A stretch of 64,000 bases of DNA from Chlorobiaceae bacterium (GCA_013824245.1 PNNN01000009.1:1-64000); one strand, 5' to 3'. Positions 1 to 11,000 are shown, numbered from the stretch's first letter. Notes: generated from the letters alone by a model not told the origin. Program-made: numbers and translations.

Positions 1-63
1 AACTTTATCTTTAATTTTTCAGATGTCTCATATCATAAATCATTATAGGAGTTTACTTCATCA

Positions 64-1068
64 TTGGTTGATAAAAAAATAAAAGCCGAAGGAGTGGATA
101 TGCTTAAGTTGCTCGGTTTAAACGATGCTAACCTTCGCATATTGGAAGAACAGTTCAACGCAACTATCACTGTTAGGGGAGAACAAATCACCTGCCGTGG
201 AAATCAGCAAGAAGTTGATCAGCTTGAAAAAATATTTAAAGAGTTGATATATATTTTGAGCAAAAATGGAAACCTGTCTGTGAATGATATTGAAACAATC
301 ATCGATCTTGTAAAAGTGAACGGTGAACCGGCTTTATCAAAAGGTGTGGTTTCACAACCGGTGGCAGAGGATACGGAAGATGTTGTTCTATTTACAAGGA
401 ATGGAATCATCCGCGCGAAAACATCGGGTCAAAGAGAATATATCAACCAAATAAAAAGAAACGATATCGTATTCTCCATTGGTCCGGCAGGAACAGGCAA
501 AACATATCTCGCTGTTGCAATGGCGGTATCCGCTTTAAAAAATCGTGAGATTACAAAGATCATACTCGCGCGTCCGGCTGTTGAAGCGGGGGAGAGTTTA
601 GGATTTTTACCCGGGGATTTAAAAGAAAAAGTTGATCCGTATCTTCGTCCGCTTTACGATGCGCTCGATGATATGATTCCTCCCGATAAATTAAAAGCAT
701 ATGTAGAACGAAGAGTGATTGAAGTAGTTCCGCTCGCATATATGCGAGGGCGAACATTAAATAATGCGTTTGTTATACTCGACGAGGCACAAAACGCAAC
801 CAGCTTGCAGATGAAAATGTTTTTAACCCGGTTGGGCGCGAATTCAAAAGCAATCATAACCGGAGATATCACTCAAATAGATTTACCAACGAAAACTACA
901 TCGGGTCTGGTTCAGATACAGGAAATACTTCACAAAATTGATGGAGTACAATTTTGTTATTTCGATAGGAACGATGTTGTGCGGCATAAGTTGGTTAAAG
1001 ATATCATTGATGCATACGATAAATATCACACCAACGGAAAGTCGGAAATCAATACGAAAGCGGAGTGA
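64..1068 (+). CDS. phoH: PhoH-family ATPase
   Basis: Cytoplasmic PhoH-like P-loop ATPase of 334 aa, a family linked to RNA metabolism and often found near ybeY. The N-terminal ~100 residues form a small KH-like region. The ATPase core has Walker A GPAGTGKT at residues ~140-147 and Walker B VILDEAQ at ~236. The start is ambiguous. TTG at 64 has TAGGAG 12 nt upstream, but the in-frame ATG at 100 has GGAG 5 nt upstream and would give a 322-aa protein beginning MLKLLGLND, closer to the usual PhoH N-terminus. The ydaP/ybeY partner is not in the window. Family assignment is very secure; the precise role is not. Confidence 0.95.
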   Translation: MVDKKIKAEGVDMLKLLGLNDANLRILEEQFNATITVRGEQITCRGNQQEVDQLEKIFKELIYILSKNGNLSVNDIETIIDLVKVNGEPALSKGVVSQPVAEDTEDVVLFTRNGIIRAKTSGQREYINQIKRNDIVFSIGPAGTGKTYLAVAMAVSALKNREITKIILARPAVEAGESLGFLPGDLKEKVDPYLRPLYDALDDMIPPDKLKAYVERRVIEVVPLAYMRGRTLNNAFVILDEAQNATSLQMKMFLTRLGANSKAIITGDITQIDLPTKTTSGLVQIQEILHKIDGVQFCYFDRNDVVRHKLVKDIIDAYDKYHTNGKSEINTKAE

Positions 1069-1089
1069 AATATTTTTGATAAGAGAATT

Positions 1090-1851
1090 TTAATTCGATA
1101 ATTTCGCCTCATTCCACAGTTTATCCATCTCTTCCAGCGACGAAGAGTGAATATCTTTTCCCATCTCTTTTAAGCGTTTCTCAATATATTTAAAACGGGA
1201 AATGAATTTATCAACTGTCTGCCGCAATGCGTTCTCGGGATTGACTTTTATGAAGCGCGAGTAATTAACTAATGCGAATAACAAATCACCGAACTCTTCC
1301 TCAACTTTATTCTGATTACCTTGCTCAATTGCTTGATGAAGTTCATCCATTTCCTCATCTACTTTTTTCCAGGCATCTTCTTTTTTCTCCCAGTCAAAAC
1401 CAACGCGTGCAGCTTTATCGGTAAGTCGATGAGCGCGAAGCAGGGCGGGTAATTCTTTCGGTACTCCGTCCATCAGCGATTCCCGACCTTCTTTCATCTT
1501 TAATTTTTCCCAGTTATGAATTATCTGGTCTGTATCTTTTACTTTCGTGTCTCCGAAAATATGCGGATGCCGGAAGATAAGCTTCGAGCTGATCAACTCA
1601 ATTACTTCCGCAAGAGTGAACTCATTATTTTCCTCTGCAATATTCGCATGAAAAACAACGTGCAGAAGTAAATCGCCAAGTTCGCGCTTTAATTCGTTCA
1701 TATCGTTATTATCAAGTGCTTCAACTACTTCATACGTTTCCTCTATTAAACTGTGTCTTATCGATGTATGAGTTTGTTCTCTGTCCCATGGACACTCTTT
1801 TCTCAATCGCTTGGTGATTTCAACAAATTTTAAAAATTCTTTTTCAGCCAT
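1090..1851 (-). CDS. mazG: Nucleoside triphosphate pyrophosphohydrolase MazG
   Basis: MazG hydrolyses (d)NTPs to NMPs and pyrophosphate and is thought to clear non-canonical nucleotides. The 253 aa contain two tandem MazG domains. The first has CPWDREQTH, EETYEVVEAL and ELGDLLLHVVFHA (residues ~20-65). The second has EEMDELHQAI and EEFGDLLFALVN (~165-195). These carry the metal-binding EExxE and ExxD elements. The start is supported by AAGGAG 5 nt upstream on the minus strand and by a well-spaced promoter at 1875-1903. It converges on phoH and diverges from the amidohydrolase. Confidence 0.95.
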   Translation of the reverse strand: MAEKEFLKFVEITKRLRKECPWDREQTHTSIRHSLIEETYEVVEALDNNDMNELKRELGDLLLHVVFHANIAEENNEFTLAEVIELISSKLIFRHPHIFGDTKVKDTDQIIHNWEKLKMKEGRESLMDGVPKELPALLRAHRLTDKAARVGFDWEKKEDAWKKVDEEMDELHQAIEQGNQNKVEEEFGDLLFALVNYSRFIKVNPENALRQTVDKFISRFKYIEKRLKEMGKDIHSSSLEEMDKLWNEAKLSN

Positions 1852-1874
1852 TTATTCTCCTTTTCGATTTTTAA

Positions 1875-1903
1875 AACATACCCAAAACCATAACGAAATG
1901 CAA
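1875..1903 (-). promoter_or_regulatory. Predicted sigma-70-type promoter of mazG
   Basis: Read on the minus strand: TTGCAT, 17-bp spacer, TATGTT. It lies back to back with the amidohydrolase promoter at 1906-1933, so the divergent pair shares about 60 bp of control region. Confidence 0.55.
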
Positions 1904-1905
1904 TT

Positions 1906-1933
1906 TTGAAAACGAAAGCAAATGTTTTATATT
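1906..1933 (+). promoter_or_regulatory. Predicted promoter of the amidohydrolase gene
   Basis: TTGAAA, 16-bp spacer, TATATT. Transcription would start near 1940, which makes an ATG at 1947 an unlikely translation start and favours ATG 1977. Confidence 0.5.
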
Positions 1934-1976
1934 CCCTCCTAATGAAATGTCCACAATACATTATCGAGATTCGATC

Positions 1977-3653
1977 ATGAAAAAATTCCTCATATCGCTT
2001 ATCGCCGTTTTACTAATCATAATTGTTTATTTTCTTATGAATAAATCACCACGTGAAATCGACACTCTTCTAATTAACGGAAACATTTATACATGTGATT
2101 CGAAAAATTCAATCGTAGATGCAATCGCCATTCAAGGTACCATGATAGTTGGTGTTGGTAAGTCTGATAAACTGAGTGAAGTGTTTTTTGCGAGACAGGT
2201 AATCGACTTAAAAGGTAAAACTGTTCTGCCCGGGCTTGTCGATGGACATGCGCACATTTTGGGTGAGGGCGGCAAATTAGAGAATTTAGATTTGAGCGGC
2301 ACAACATCGACAGAACAGATTGTAATGATGGTAGCAGAGAGAATAAAAAACTCAAAAAAAGGAGATTGGATATTAGGACGCGGATGGGACCAAAATTCGT
2401 GGCAGATTAAGGAATTTCCAAAGAAGGAAATATTAGATAAAGTATCCAGTGATAATCCCGTATTTCTGCGACGAGTTGATGGACATGCGGCATGGGCAAA
2501 TACAAAAGCGCTTCAACTTGCCGGAATAGATGCATCAACTAAAGATACATCTGGCGGAAAAATTGTGAGAGACAAGAATGGTACTCCCACCGGCATACTC
2601 GTTGATAACGCGATCGAGTTTGTGAATAAAATTATTCCACCGCTTTCAAATGAAGATATTGAGCGCCGACTTGTACTTGCCATGAACGAATGTGCATCGT
2701 TAGGTTTGACGGAAGTTCACGATATGGGTGTGGACGAAAAAACAATTCAAATTTATAAAAAATTAATCGATGAAGGAAGATGTCCGATTCGTATTTATGC
2801 CGCTATTGATTATCCAGGCGATACATGGAATCAGTTCTTGAAGTCAGGTCCGTTGATTGCTTACAAAGACGGAATGCTGACCGTCCGGGCTGTAAAACTT
2901 TACATGGATGGCGCTCTCGGATCGAGAGGTGCGGCATTCTTTGAAGAATATACCGATGATCCGGGCAATCGTGGATTAACGCTGATGAGTGAGAAGGAAA
3001 TGGAAACAGTTTGCCGCAACGCGTTAGAAAAAGGATTTCAAGTCTGTACTCATGCTATCGGAGACAGAGCAAATTCTATTACTCTTGATATTTATGGAAA
3101 AGCAATTGCACTTAAAAAAGATCGGCAAAATCAGGAGCGATGGCGGGTTGAGCATGTTCAGGTTCTCTCCCCAAACGATATACAAAGATTCAAAAAGCTG
3201 AATGTTCTTCCAAGCATGCAGCCAACTCATGCAACATCCGATATGGAGTGGGCTGAAAATAGAATCGGACCAGATCGGATACATGGCGCATACGCATGGA
3301 GATCGATTCTCAATACAGGCGCAGAGATTATAAGTGGTTCCGATTTCCCGGTTGAATCTGTTAATCCGTTTTATGGATTATATTCTGCAGTTACGCGTCA
3401 AGATCAAAACGGTGTTCCTCAGGGTGGTTGGTATCCTGAACAAAAAATGTCACGTGTTGAAGCTCTTAATTCTTTTACGAGATGGGCAGCTTACGGCGCT
3501 TTTCAAGAAAATAGTAAAGGTACCATTGAAACCGGAAAGTGGGCAGACTTTACAATCATTGACCGTGATATCATCCGCTGCAATGAAAATGAAATTTATT
3601 CTACCAAAGTTGAAATGACAATTGTAGGCGGAAAGATTGTCTATAAAAAATAA
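1977..3653 (+). CDS. Membrane-anchored amidohydrolase (YtcJ-like)
   Basis: Metal-dependent hydrolase of the amidohydrolase superfamily, YtcJ/amidohydrolase-3 type, 558 aa from ATG 1977. An N-terminal hydrophobic helix (MKKFLISLIAVLLIIIVYFL) predicts a membrane anchor or uncleaved signal, so the enzyme probably works outside the cytoplasm. Visible motifs are DGHAHILG (metal ligands, ~85), GRGWDQNSW, YMDGALGSRGA, CTHAIGDRAN and GSDFPVES near the C-terminus. The substrate cannot be told; relatives hydrolyse amides or imides. An upstream ATG at 1947 is almost at the predicted transcription start and is not preferred. The next gene starts 11 nt downstream, suggesting co-transcription. Confidence 0.88.
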   Translation: MKKFLISLIAVLLIIIVYFLMNKSPREIDTLLINGNIYTCDSKNSIVDAIAIQGTMIVGVGKSDKLSEVFFARQVIDLKGKTVLPGLVDGHAHILGEGGKLENLDLSGTTSTEQIVMMVAERIKNSKKGDWILGRGWDQNSWQIKEFPKKEILDKVSSDNPVFLRRVDGHAAWANTKALQLAGIDASTKDTSGGKIVRDKNGTPTGILVDNAIEFVNKIIPPLSNEDIERRLVLAMNECASLGLTEVHDMGVDEKTIQIYKKLIDEGRCPIRIYAAIDYPGDTWNQFLKSGPLIAYKDGMLTVRAVKLYMDGALGSRGAAFFEEYTDDPGNRGLTLMSEKEMETVCRNALEKGFQVCTHAIGDRANSITLDIYGKAIALKKDRQNQERWRVEHVQVLSPNDIQRFKKLNVLPSMQPTHATSDMEWAENRIGPDRIHGAYAWRSILNTGAEIISGSDFPVESVNPFYGLYSAVTRQDQNGVPQGGWYPEQKMSRVEALNSFTRWAAYGAFQENSKGTIETGKWADFTIIDRDIIRCNENEIYSTKVEMTIVGGKIVYKK

Positions 3654-3664
3654 ATGAAATAGAT

Positions 3665-4768
3665 ATGACAGAGGAGCCGAAACAAGAAAAAATTCATTTG
3701 TTCACGCCGGGACCAACACCGATACCTGAACAAGTTTTGCGGAGGATGGCAGAGCCAATTATTCACCACCGGAGTGAAGAATTCCACACAATCTTTAAAC
3801 GAGTAAATACCAATCTCCAATATTTATTTCGAACAACGCAACCGGTTATTACGTTAGCATCTTCAGGAACTGGCGGTATGGAAGCGACATTCGTAAACCT
3901 ATTTTCACCAGGTGATAAAATCATCAGTGTTAATAATGGAAAATTTGGAGAACGATGGGTTTCAATGCCAAAGGCGTTCGGTTTGAATGTTATTGAGCTT
4001 AGGTATGAATGGGGAGATGCGCCAACACCGGAAGATATTTCAAAAGCATTGCAAAAACATCCCGATGCGAAAGCGGTTTACCTTGTGCATTGTGAAACCT
4101 CAACCGGAACATACACAGATGTCCATTCGATTTCCAAAGTCGTTCACAGTCAATCATCTGCTCTTGTTTGTGTTGATGGTGTATGTTCAGTAGGCGGTAT
4201 GGAATTACGATTCGATGATTGGGAACTTGATGCTTGTGTTACTTCATCACAAAAAGGATTAATGGTACCGCCCGGATTAGCTTTTATAGCACTTAGCAAT
4301 CGTGCAGTTGATGTTATGAAATATTCCAAGATTCCCAAATATTATTTTGATTTAAACAAAGCGCTTGAGTCTTATCAAAAGAACGATACGCCGTGGACTC
4401 CTGCGATCACGCTGATTCAAGGATTAGATGCTTCATTAGAGATGATCAAAGATGAGGGAATCGAATCGAGATGGCATAATCACACAATGCGAGCAAGAGA
4501 AGTTCGTAATGGTGTTACATTGTTAGGGATGAAATTATTTTCGCGTTATCCTTCAGACGCTGTAACAACTGTAATGATGCCGGTGAATATTGAATCAAAA
4601 AGATTTCACGAGCTTCTTCGAAAAAAATATTCAATCTATTTTGCAAAAGGACAAGGCGAGTTTGTAGATAAAATATTTCGCGTTGCACATATCGGTTATC
4701 ATGATAAGCGAGATATCACTATAGCACTTGAGGCATTAAAAAAAGTGGTAACTGAGTCTGTAACTTGA
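3665..4768 (+). CDS. Class V aminotransferase (alanine-glyoxylate / serine-pyruvate type)
   Basis: PLP-dependent aminotransferase of fold type I, 367 aa, cytoplasmic. It begins with the family signature FTPGPTPIPEQVLRRM, followed by IIHHRSEEF. It has SSGTGGMEA in the cofactor-binding region, CVDGVCSVGG, and the PLP lysine in SSQKGLMVPPG (~residue 197). Relatives interconvert alanine/serine with glyoxylate/pyruvate or act on phosphonates; the exact donor is not readable. It lies 11 nt after the amidohydrolase, so the two may share a catabolic role. No terminator is obvious after the stop. Confidence 0.9.
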   Translation: MTEEPKQEKIHLFTPGPTPIPEQVLRRMAEPIIHHRSEEFHTIFKRVNTNLQYLFRTTQPVITLASSGTGGMEATFVNLFSPGDKIISVNNGKFGERWVSMPKAFGLNVIELRYEWGDAPTPEDISKALQKHPDAKAVYLVHCETSTGTYTDVHSISKVVHSQSSALVCVDGVCSVGGMELRFDDWELDACVTSSQKGLMVPPGLAFIALSNRAVDVMKYSKIPKYYFDLNKALESYQKNDTPWTPAITLIQGLDASLEMIKDEGIESRWHNHTMRAREVRNGVTLLGMKLFSRYPSDAVTTVMMPVNIESKRFHELLRKKYSIYFAKGQGEFVDKIFRVAHIGYHDKRDITIALEALKKVVTESVT

Positions 4769-4909
4769 AAGTATGACATCAAAAGCTGTCAACGATGGAA
4801 AAACTTCAAAATATGCTATTTTCGTATAGTTCATTATTCGCGTTTATTAACCAAAATCGATGAAATAAATAAGAAAATTGAGAAAATGAATTTTTTTAAA
4901 GTAAAGTAC

Positions 4910-4938
4910 TTGACAACCCCCAAAGGATTTAGTATATT
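4910..4938 (+). promoter_or_regulatory. Strong sigma-70-type promoter of the TonB receptor operon
   Basis: TTGACA, 17-bp spacer, TATATT. Predicted start near 4945 gives a ~190-nt untranslated leader before the receptor gene. This promoter and its leader account for the gene-free stretch 4769-5136; 4769-4905 shows nothing recognisable. Confidence 0.7.
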
Positions 4939-4995
4939 TCCTTGAAAATTAACTCGATAGAAAACATTGTAAATATAAGGATTGTGTTGATCGAA

Positions 4996-5078
4996 GGGTG
5001 GAACAAAAAATATGAACTTACCAATATTTTTTCAAATTTATGCCACCCCTGTGATAAAATTGGAATCAAAAATTTTAT
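4996..5078 (+). other. Structured 5' leader of the TonB receptor mRNA
   Basis: Two potential hairpins lie in the leader. The first pairs GGGTGG (4996-5001) with CCACCC (5043-5048) and AAAAAATAT with ATATTTTTT across an asymmetric internal loop. The second is a perfect 8-bp stem ATAAAATT / AATTTTAT (5054-5061 / 5071-5078). Neither ends in a long T-run, so they are not simple terminators. They do not match a riboswitch I recognise. Confidence 0.4.
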
Positions 5079-5136
5079 GAAAATAAAATCAATATTCGTG
5101 GTATACGTAACCAATTAACTGAAAGGATCCATGCAT

Positions 5137-7983
5137 ATGCTGAAGAAGTTACTGTTTATTCTTGTCGCACTGCTGGTGCCAGTTTTTCTGTTTGCACAGA
5201 CCGGAAAGATATCCGGTAAGATCGCCGACAGAGAAACAAAGGAACCGTTAGTAAGTGCCAATGTCTCGGTGGAGGGAACGACATTAGGTGCCGTTTCGGA
5301 TATCGAAGGACGTTTTATAATATTAGGTGTTCCACCTGGACAGTACGTAGTCAAATCAAGCTACGTCGGTTATCAAACTATAACGATGACAAATGTTCGA
5401 GTGAGCACCGGCTTAACAACGGAATTAAATTTCGACCTACCGCCTGAGGCAGTTCAGGTGCCACAAGTTGAAATTATAGCCGACCGTCCGTTGGTGAAAA
5501 GAGATCAAACCAACACACTTCGTGTAACAACTGCAGACGAAATTAACACACTGCCGATTCGCGGAATTGCGAACGTTGCCGCATTGCAAGCATCGGTTGT
5601 GAAGAACGAAGGATCTAATTTGCTTTACATCCGTGGCGGCAGGTCTGAAGAAGTCAGTTATCTGGTCGACGGAGTAAGTGTCAATAATCCTCTGTCAGGT
5701 AATGCGAGTGCAGCATTTAATTTCATCAATCAGAATGCGATTGAAGAATTACAGATCCAAACCGGCGGTTTCAATGCCGAGTATGGATCAGCAATGTCCG
5801 GTGTTATTAATTTGAATACAAAACAAGGCACTACAAAATATACAGCGGCTGGTGAGATTATAACCGATCATTTTCAGAAGACAGAAGTTGGAAATACATC
5901 AACATTCGGCCAAAGCATTTATACTTTTGCATTGGGCGGGCCGGTTATTCCAGACGACAATATGTTGACTTTCTATCTAACAGGTGAGCGCCAATATTTA
6001 ACAGATAATGACCCCCGCGCAATAGGTGGCTTTAAACAAAATTCGACAACCAAGAGTTGGAACTGGAACGGCAAACTTGTGTTCAGACCATTATCGACTT
6101 TAGATGTGAAAGTCGGTGGTATGTTATATGACCGTTCTGGAAACACCTGGGATAATCTGAATCGTTTCCGCAATTCAGATCATCAACTGAGATTCGATAA
6201 TTCAACGATCTCCGCTTTCGCGCGTTTAACACATAATATCGATCCGAATACTTTCTATGAAGTTCAGTTCGGTTATTTTAATGAGAGCATAAAGCAAGGC
6301 GATGGAGTTTGGTTCGATGATCTTTTATCGTATGGTTCTACTGCAAAAAATCCGGCGTTAGCAAGTGTTGGAACAAATCCGGGGCGAGTGTTTAGCACTA
6401 TCAATGCAACCGGTGCTGTGAACGATCAGTTCTTGAAATCGAAATCTGAAATATTCACATACAAAGCAGATATCAATCGACAAGAAGGTGATCATCTTCT
6501 TAAAGCCGGTTTTGAATATCGCGCCCATAAAATTCGTCGCTTTACCGGAAATCCAATGGGGCTCGCAATTCCCAATACTGGTAATGATGCCGGATGGGCC
6601 GGTTATAGAAATAATAATTTCCAATACTACGGTTACACATTTGACGGATCTTCAGAATACGATGGTGATGCAAGTGATGTAAACGATTTCTTTACCAATC
6701 GTAAAGAGGGACCCAAGACACCTGTTTATTTTGCAGGGTATTTGCAGGATAAAATTGAGTTGTCTGATTTAGTTTTAAATTTAGGTGTTCGCATAGATTA
6801 TTTTAATGCTAACGAACAGGTTGTGAAAGATCAAAACAATCCATTCGGGGCACGGGGAACAGTTGGCGGCGGCGTTTTCGGACCGGACGATCTCGAAGAT
6901 TCAAAAGGATTCACAACTATGAGTCCGCGATTTGGATTCTCATTCCCGGTAACGGATCGTGCAAATTTCCATGCTCAATATGGAACATTCCTACAGATGC
7001 CTCCGTTACAATATGTTTTAATAAGCAAGACATGGGAAGATCGGATGATGGGCGATTCTCCATTCTCCACACAAATACCGAATCCAAACCTCAAGCCGGA
7101 ACGAACAATTTCTTATGAATTAGGATATCGTCAGATGATTGGCGAAAATTCTGCCATATCGGTTACAGGTTTTTATAAAGAAATAAAAGACCTGATCCAG
7201 GCGAGAAATGTGGGGACTAAAACCCAAGCCGCTTATCCAAATAATTATGAAACATACGAAAATGTCGATTTCGGAACTGTGAAAGGTTTTGATATAATTT
7301 TCGATTTAAGAAGAACAAAGAATTTTGCCGCTACATTCAATTATACACTTGGGTTTGCCAATGGAACAGGATCTGATCCTCAAGCCCAATCCAGAATTTC
7401 TTGGATACAAACAGAAAATCCTAAACTTGTCGCACCACTCGATTTTGATCGAAGGCATGTAGGATCTGTTAACTTGGATTATAGATTACCAGCTAATCAA
7501 GGTCCAAAACTTGGAGATATTTTCATCTTCGAAAGAATAGGTGTAAATTTACTCTTCTCCTTCACAAGCGGTGTTCCTTACACACGCAGTGTGATATTCA
7601 ATCCGTTCTTTGGCGGTGTAACAGAGGTTCCACCTGCCGGTGGAGTAAATCAGGCATATACACCGTGGACTTCTCGGATCGATGTTCGTGTAGATAGGAG
7701 TTTTTCAACCGGACCACTTAACATGACCGTTTCGTTTTATGTCCTGAACGCGTTAAATTCAAAGAACGTGTTTGGTAACGGATATACAGGTGGCGCGGCA
7801 GGTTCAATCTATCGCGGCACGGGCGAAGCCGATAATTCAGGATGGCTTTCGACACGTGAAGGACAAGATTGGGCTGGAAGATATGGACAGGAAGCTGTGG
7901 ATATTTTCACTGCTCGTGAACAAGATCCGGCAAATTACGGAATCCCACGCCAAGTTAGACTCGGCTTACGGATTGAATATTAA
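5137..7983 (+). CDS. TonB-dependent receptor with N-terminal regulatory-like domain
   Basis: Outer-membrane, SusC-like TonB-dependent transporter of ~948 aa. The signal peptide LLFILVALLVPVFLFA is followed by a carboxypeptidase-regulatory-like beta-sandwich (KISGKIADRETKEPL...VEGTTLGAVSD, residues ~22-105), a plug (LLYIRGGRSEEVSYLVDGV, IEELQIQTGGFNAEYGSA) and a 22-strand-type barrel ending in an aromatic residue (RLGLRIEY). ATG 5137 has AAAGGA 9 nt upstream; the ATG two codons earlier at 5131 is only 3 nt from it. It is followed by a giant secreted protein and a PorV-like protein, apparently one operon. Substrate unknown. Confidence 0.93.
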   Translation: MLKKLLFILVALLVPVFLFAQTGKISGKIADRETKEPLVSANVSVEGTTLGAVSDIEGRFIILGVPPGQYVVKSSYVGYQTITMTNVRVSTGLTTELNFDLPPEAVQVPQVEIIADRPLVKRDQTNTLRVTTADEINTLPIRGIANVAALQASVVKNEGSNLLYIRGGRSEEVSYLVDGVSVNNPLSGNASAAFNFINQNAIEELQIQTGGFNAEYGSAMSGVINLNTKQGTTKYTAAGEIITDHFQKTEVGNTSTFGQSIYTFALGGPVIPDDNMLTFYLTGERQYLTDNDPRAIGGFKQNSTTKSWNWNGKLVFRPLSTLDVKVGGMLYDRSGNTWDNLNRFRNSDHQLRFDNSTISAFARLTHNIDPNTFYEVQFGYFNESIKQGDGVWFDDLLSYGSTAKNPALASVGTNPGRVFSTINATGAVNDQFLKSKSEIFTYKADINRQEGDHLLKAGFEYRAHKIRRFTGNPMGLAIPNTGNDAGWAGYRNNNFQYYGYTFDGSSEYDGDASDVNDFFTNRKEGPKTPVYFAGYLQDKIELSDLVLNLGVRIDYFNANEQVVKDQNNPFGARGTVGGGVFGPDDLEDSKGFTTMSPRFGFSFPVTDRANFHAQYGTFLQMPPLQYVLISKTWEDRMMGDSPFSTQIPNPNLKPERTISYELGYRQMIGENSAISVTGFYKEIKDLIQARNVGTKTQAAYPNNYETYENVDFGTVKGFDIIFDLRRTKNFAATFNYTLGFANGTGSDPQAQSRISWIQTENPKLVAPLDFDRRHVGSVNLDYRLPANQGPKLGDIFIFERIGVNLLFSFTSGVPYTRSVIFNPFFGGVTEVPPAGGVNQAYTPWTSRIDVRVDRSFSTGPLNMTVSFYVLNALNSKNVFGNGYTGGAAGSIYRGTGEADNSGWLSTREGQDWAGRYGQEAVDIFTAREQDPANYGIPRQVRLGLRIEY

Positions 7984-8058
7984 GCAATATCTGATTAAGC
8001 GAAAATAATAAATATGCTAATTAGAAATTCTTCAGAAAATTTTAGGAGAAGACAAATC

Positions 8059-11000
8059 ATGAAAAAAATATGTTATGCTTCAATCATGTTATTGATTGCG
8101 CTGACGTTGCTAAGCACATCCGTGCTGATGAGTGGAGAGCGAATCAATGACAAGGATAAGAAACAGTTATTTAAACCGTCGGAAATTACCACGAGAGGAG
8201 ATTACGTTCTCTTCGATATCAATAACATCTCGACTGCGATCCGAAACAACGGATCGTTCAATCGCGATCCTGGCACCGGTAACTCTGCTTTCGAGTGGCC
8301 CAAAGGAACAGGCAACACGGCAATTTATGCATCGGGAATATGGCTTGGTGGATTAGTTAATGATACACCGCGTGTTGCTGTAGCCGAATATGCTTACGAA
8401 TTCGACGCGGGAGCTATAGGGGTTGGCGTCAATCCCGAAGATGCCCGATGGAGAGTTTATAAATTATCCAGACAGGTCATGAGCCCGGCATTCGAAGATT
8501 ATGCCAATTGGCCCATCGAAGACGGCGCTCCTTGGGAATACGATGCTAATGGTAATAAGGTCCCGAAATTAATTGGGGATATGACGGTATTTGCAGTATT
8601 CAATGACAATAATGTTTTGCGTCATACAAATATGAATACTCTCCCACTCGGTATCGAGGTCCAATTAACAGCATTCGCTTTTAATAGATCAGATGCATTG
8701 GGAAATACGATTTATTATAAATGGAAACTTATTAATAAAGGCGGACGAGACATCAAAGATGCCTATGTAACAATTTGGGCTGATGTAGACCTCGGCGATT
8801 CAGGTGATGATTATGATGGATGCGATACGACTCTCGGTATTGGGTTCACATATAATGCCGGACCGGAAGATGGAGTTTATGGAAGCAGTCCACCAGCCAC
8901 TGGTTTTGATTTCTTGCAAGGTCCATTAGTTCCCTCAGCGCTAACCGATACTGCAAGATTTCCCGATGGACGAATAGTCCCCGGATACAAATTTTTAAAG
9001 ATGACATCATATCTGAAATACAATAATGATGCTACCGATCTTGGAAATCCGAACAATGGACAGGAAGTATATAACTACATGGGAGGATTGACAAGAACCG
9101 GACTTCAAATTTTTGATAACCGCGGCATTGCCACACCATTCATGTTCCCAGGCGATCCAAATCTTGATACGTCGTCAACTAATTGGATAGAAAGTGAATC
9201 TGGGGGTGATCGACGATTCATGATGAGCTCCGGTCCTTTTAACATGGCTCCGGGTGATACTCAAGAAATCGTTGCCGGCAATCTAATCGCTCAGGGTAAC
9301 AGTGCAAATAATAGTGTAACAGTTTTAAAGAATGCCGATAAACTTGTGCAAACTGCTTATGATATTAACTTCACTCTCGCACCACCTCCTCCCGCACCCG
9401 AAGTTGTAGGTGTTGGATTAGAAAATAAAGTTGTTCTATCATGGGGCGAAGGTGATTCACTTGCTACTTATATTGAAAATTTCTCGGCTTTTGATACTTT
9501 AGCCGCAGCCGGAGCAGCAGCAGATCCATATTACGAATTCGAGGGTTACGCTGTATATCAGGTTGCTAATACATCTGGTGAAGATCCTCGTTTGATTGCG
9601 ATCTATGATGTCGTTAACAATGTGAAAGAAATTTCAGACTTAGTATATGATTCCCAATTTGGGATGATTGTAAAGGTTGTGAAACCCGGCTCTGACAAGG
9701 GTGTACGCAGAACAATTCAATTGTTAAACGATAAATACACCGGCGCTAAATTTATTAACAATAAAGATTATTATTTTGTTGTAACAGCATACTCATATAA
9801 TCTTGAAAGTGTTCCAAAAACTTTGGAAAGTTCTTTCAAAGTTGTAACAGTCCGTCCCACACAATTTCCTGGTACACGTTTGACGAGTGCGTATGGCGAT
9901 TCATCTAATAAAGCCACAGTAACACACACCGTGGGAAATTCAGAAGCGACCATTATACCTCGTATAGTCGATCCATCAAAGATTACAGGAAATACATATC
10001 GTATTGTGATTGACACTGTCGATGGAGTAAAAACTAAATGGTCTCTTCATAACCAAACAACAAATACATGGTTACTCTCCAGTGCAAACTTCGGTCCCGG
10101 GCAGGGTGGAAACACTTACGCTTGGCCTGAGAAAGATGGTATCCAATGGAATGTATTAGATGTTAAATCTATTCCGAATCCTGATAGATCGACATTTAGT
10201 TTAGATGCCGCTTCAAGTTGGATGGAAGCATATCGTTGGGAATTAACCGATGGTCCTCAAGTAGTAGACCCGACTAATAATGGATTGGGTGTAATCACAA
10301 CCGCATTAGATCTCGAACATTATCTTGGGCATGTTGCCACCGCATTTAATATGGCAAATAATGTTCCGATTGAAATTCGGTTTGGTCCATCTGAAACACA
10401 AAAAGGTTATCGTATGCGCCGCGCTGGCGGTGTTGGAACTGCGTATGTAATTCAATCATTAAATCCTTTCGTCGATGTTCCATTTACTATTTGGGACATT
10501 ACCGATCCTGCATCTCCGCGTCAATTAACATTTGCATGGCGCGACCAAAATAATAATGCGCTCTACGATCCGGCAGAAGGGGATGACGGACTTGAGATCG
10601 GGTTCATTTATTACAGAACATACGATGCGGCTGGTGGCCAATGGCCCTATCAAGGTCAAGGATCCGATCCTGCCCTTTGGTCTGACGTGGCAACAATGAG
10701 TGCAGATGCAGATATTATGTATGGAATGTCTATGGCGTTAGTAACAGGACATACATTTGGTGAAGTTGCAAGTAAGATAACTGTAATTCCATACAAGGTT
10801 CTTAAGGCAGAAGATGTTTACACTGTCGCTACAATTGCACCATCCTATACAACTGAAAATGCCAAATCCGATATCAATAATATCATGGCAGTTCCCAATC
10901 CGTACTTTGGGGCAAATGCTTACGAGCAAAACCAATTCGGAAGAATCATCAGATTTACAAATCTCCCGAAGATTGCTACGATACGAATATTTAACCTCGC

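Noticed and set aside
1947..1976. Upstream ATG of the amidohydrolase
   Set aside because: It lies a few bases from the predicted transcription start, has no ribosome site, and would bury the membrane anchor behind a polar extension.
4929..5114. Minus-strand 61-codon hydrophobic frame in the TonB receptor leader
   Set aside because: It is opposite a strong promoter and structured leader; the hydrophobic look comes from A/T-rich sequence.
7772..8008. Small gene at the end of the TonB receptor
   Set aside because: It overlaps the receptor barrel in another frame and lacks any domain or ribosome site.
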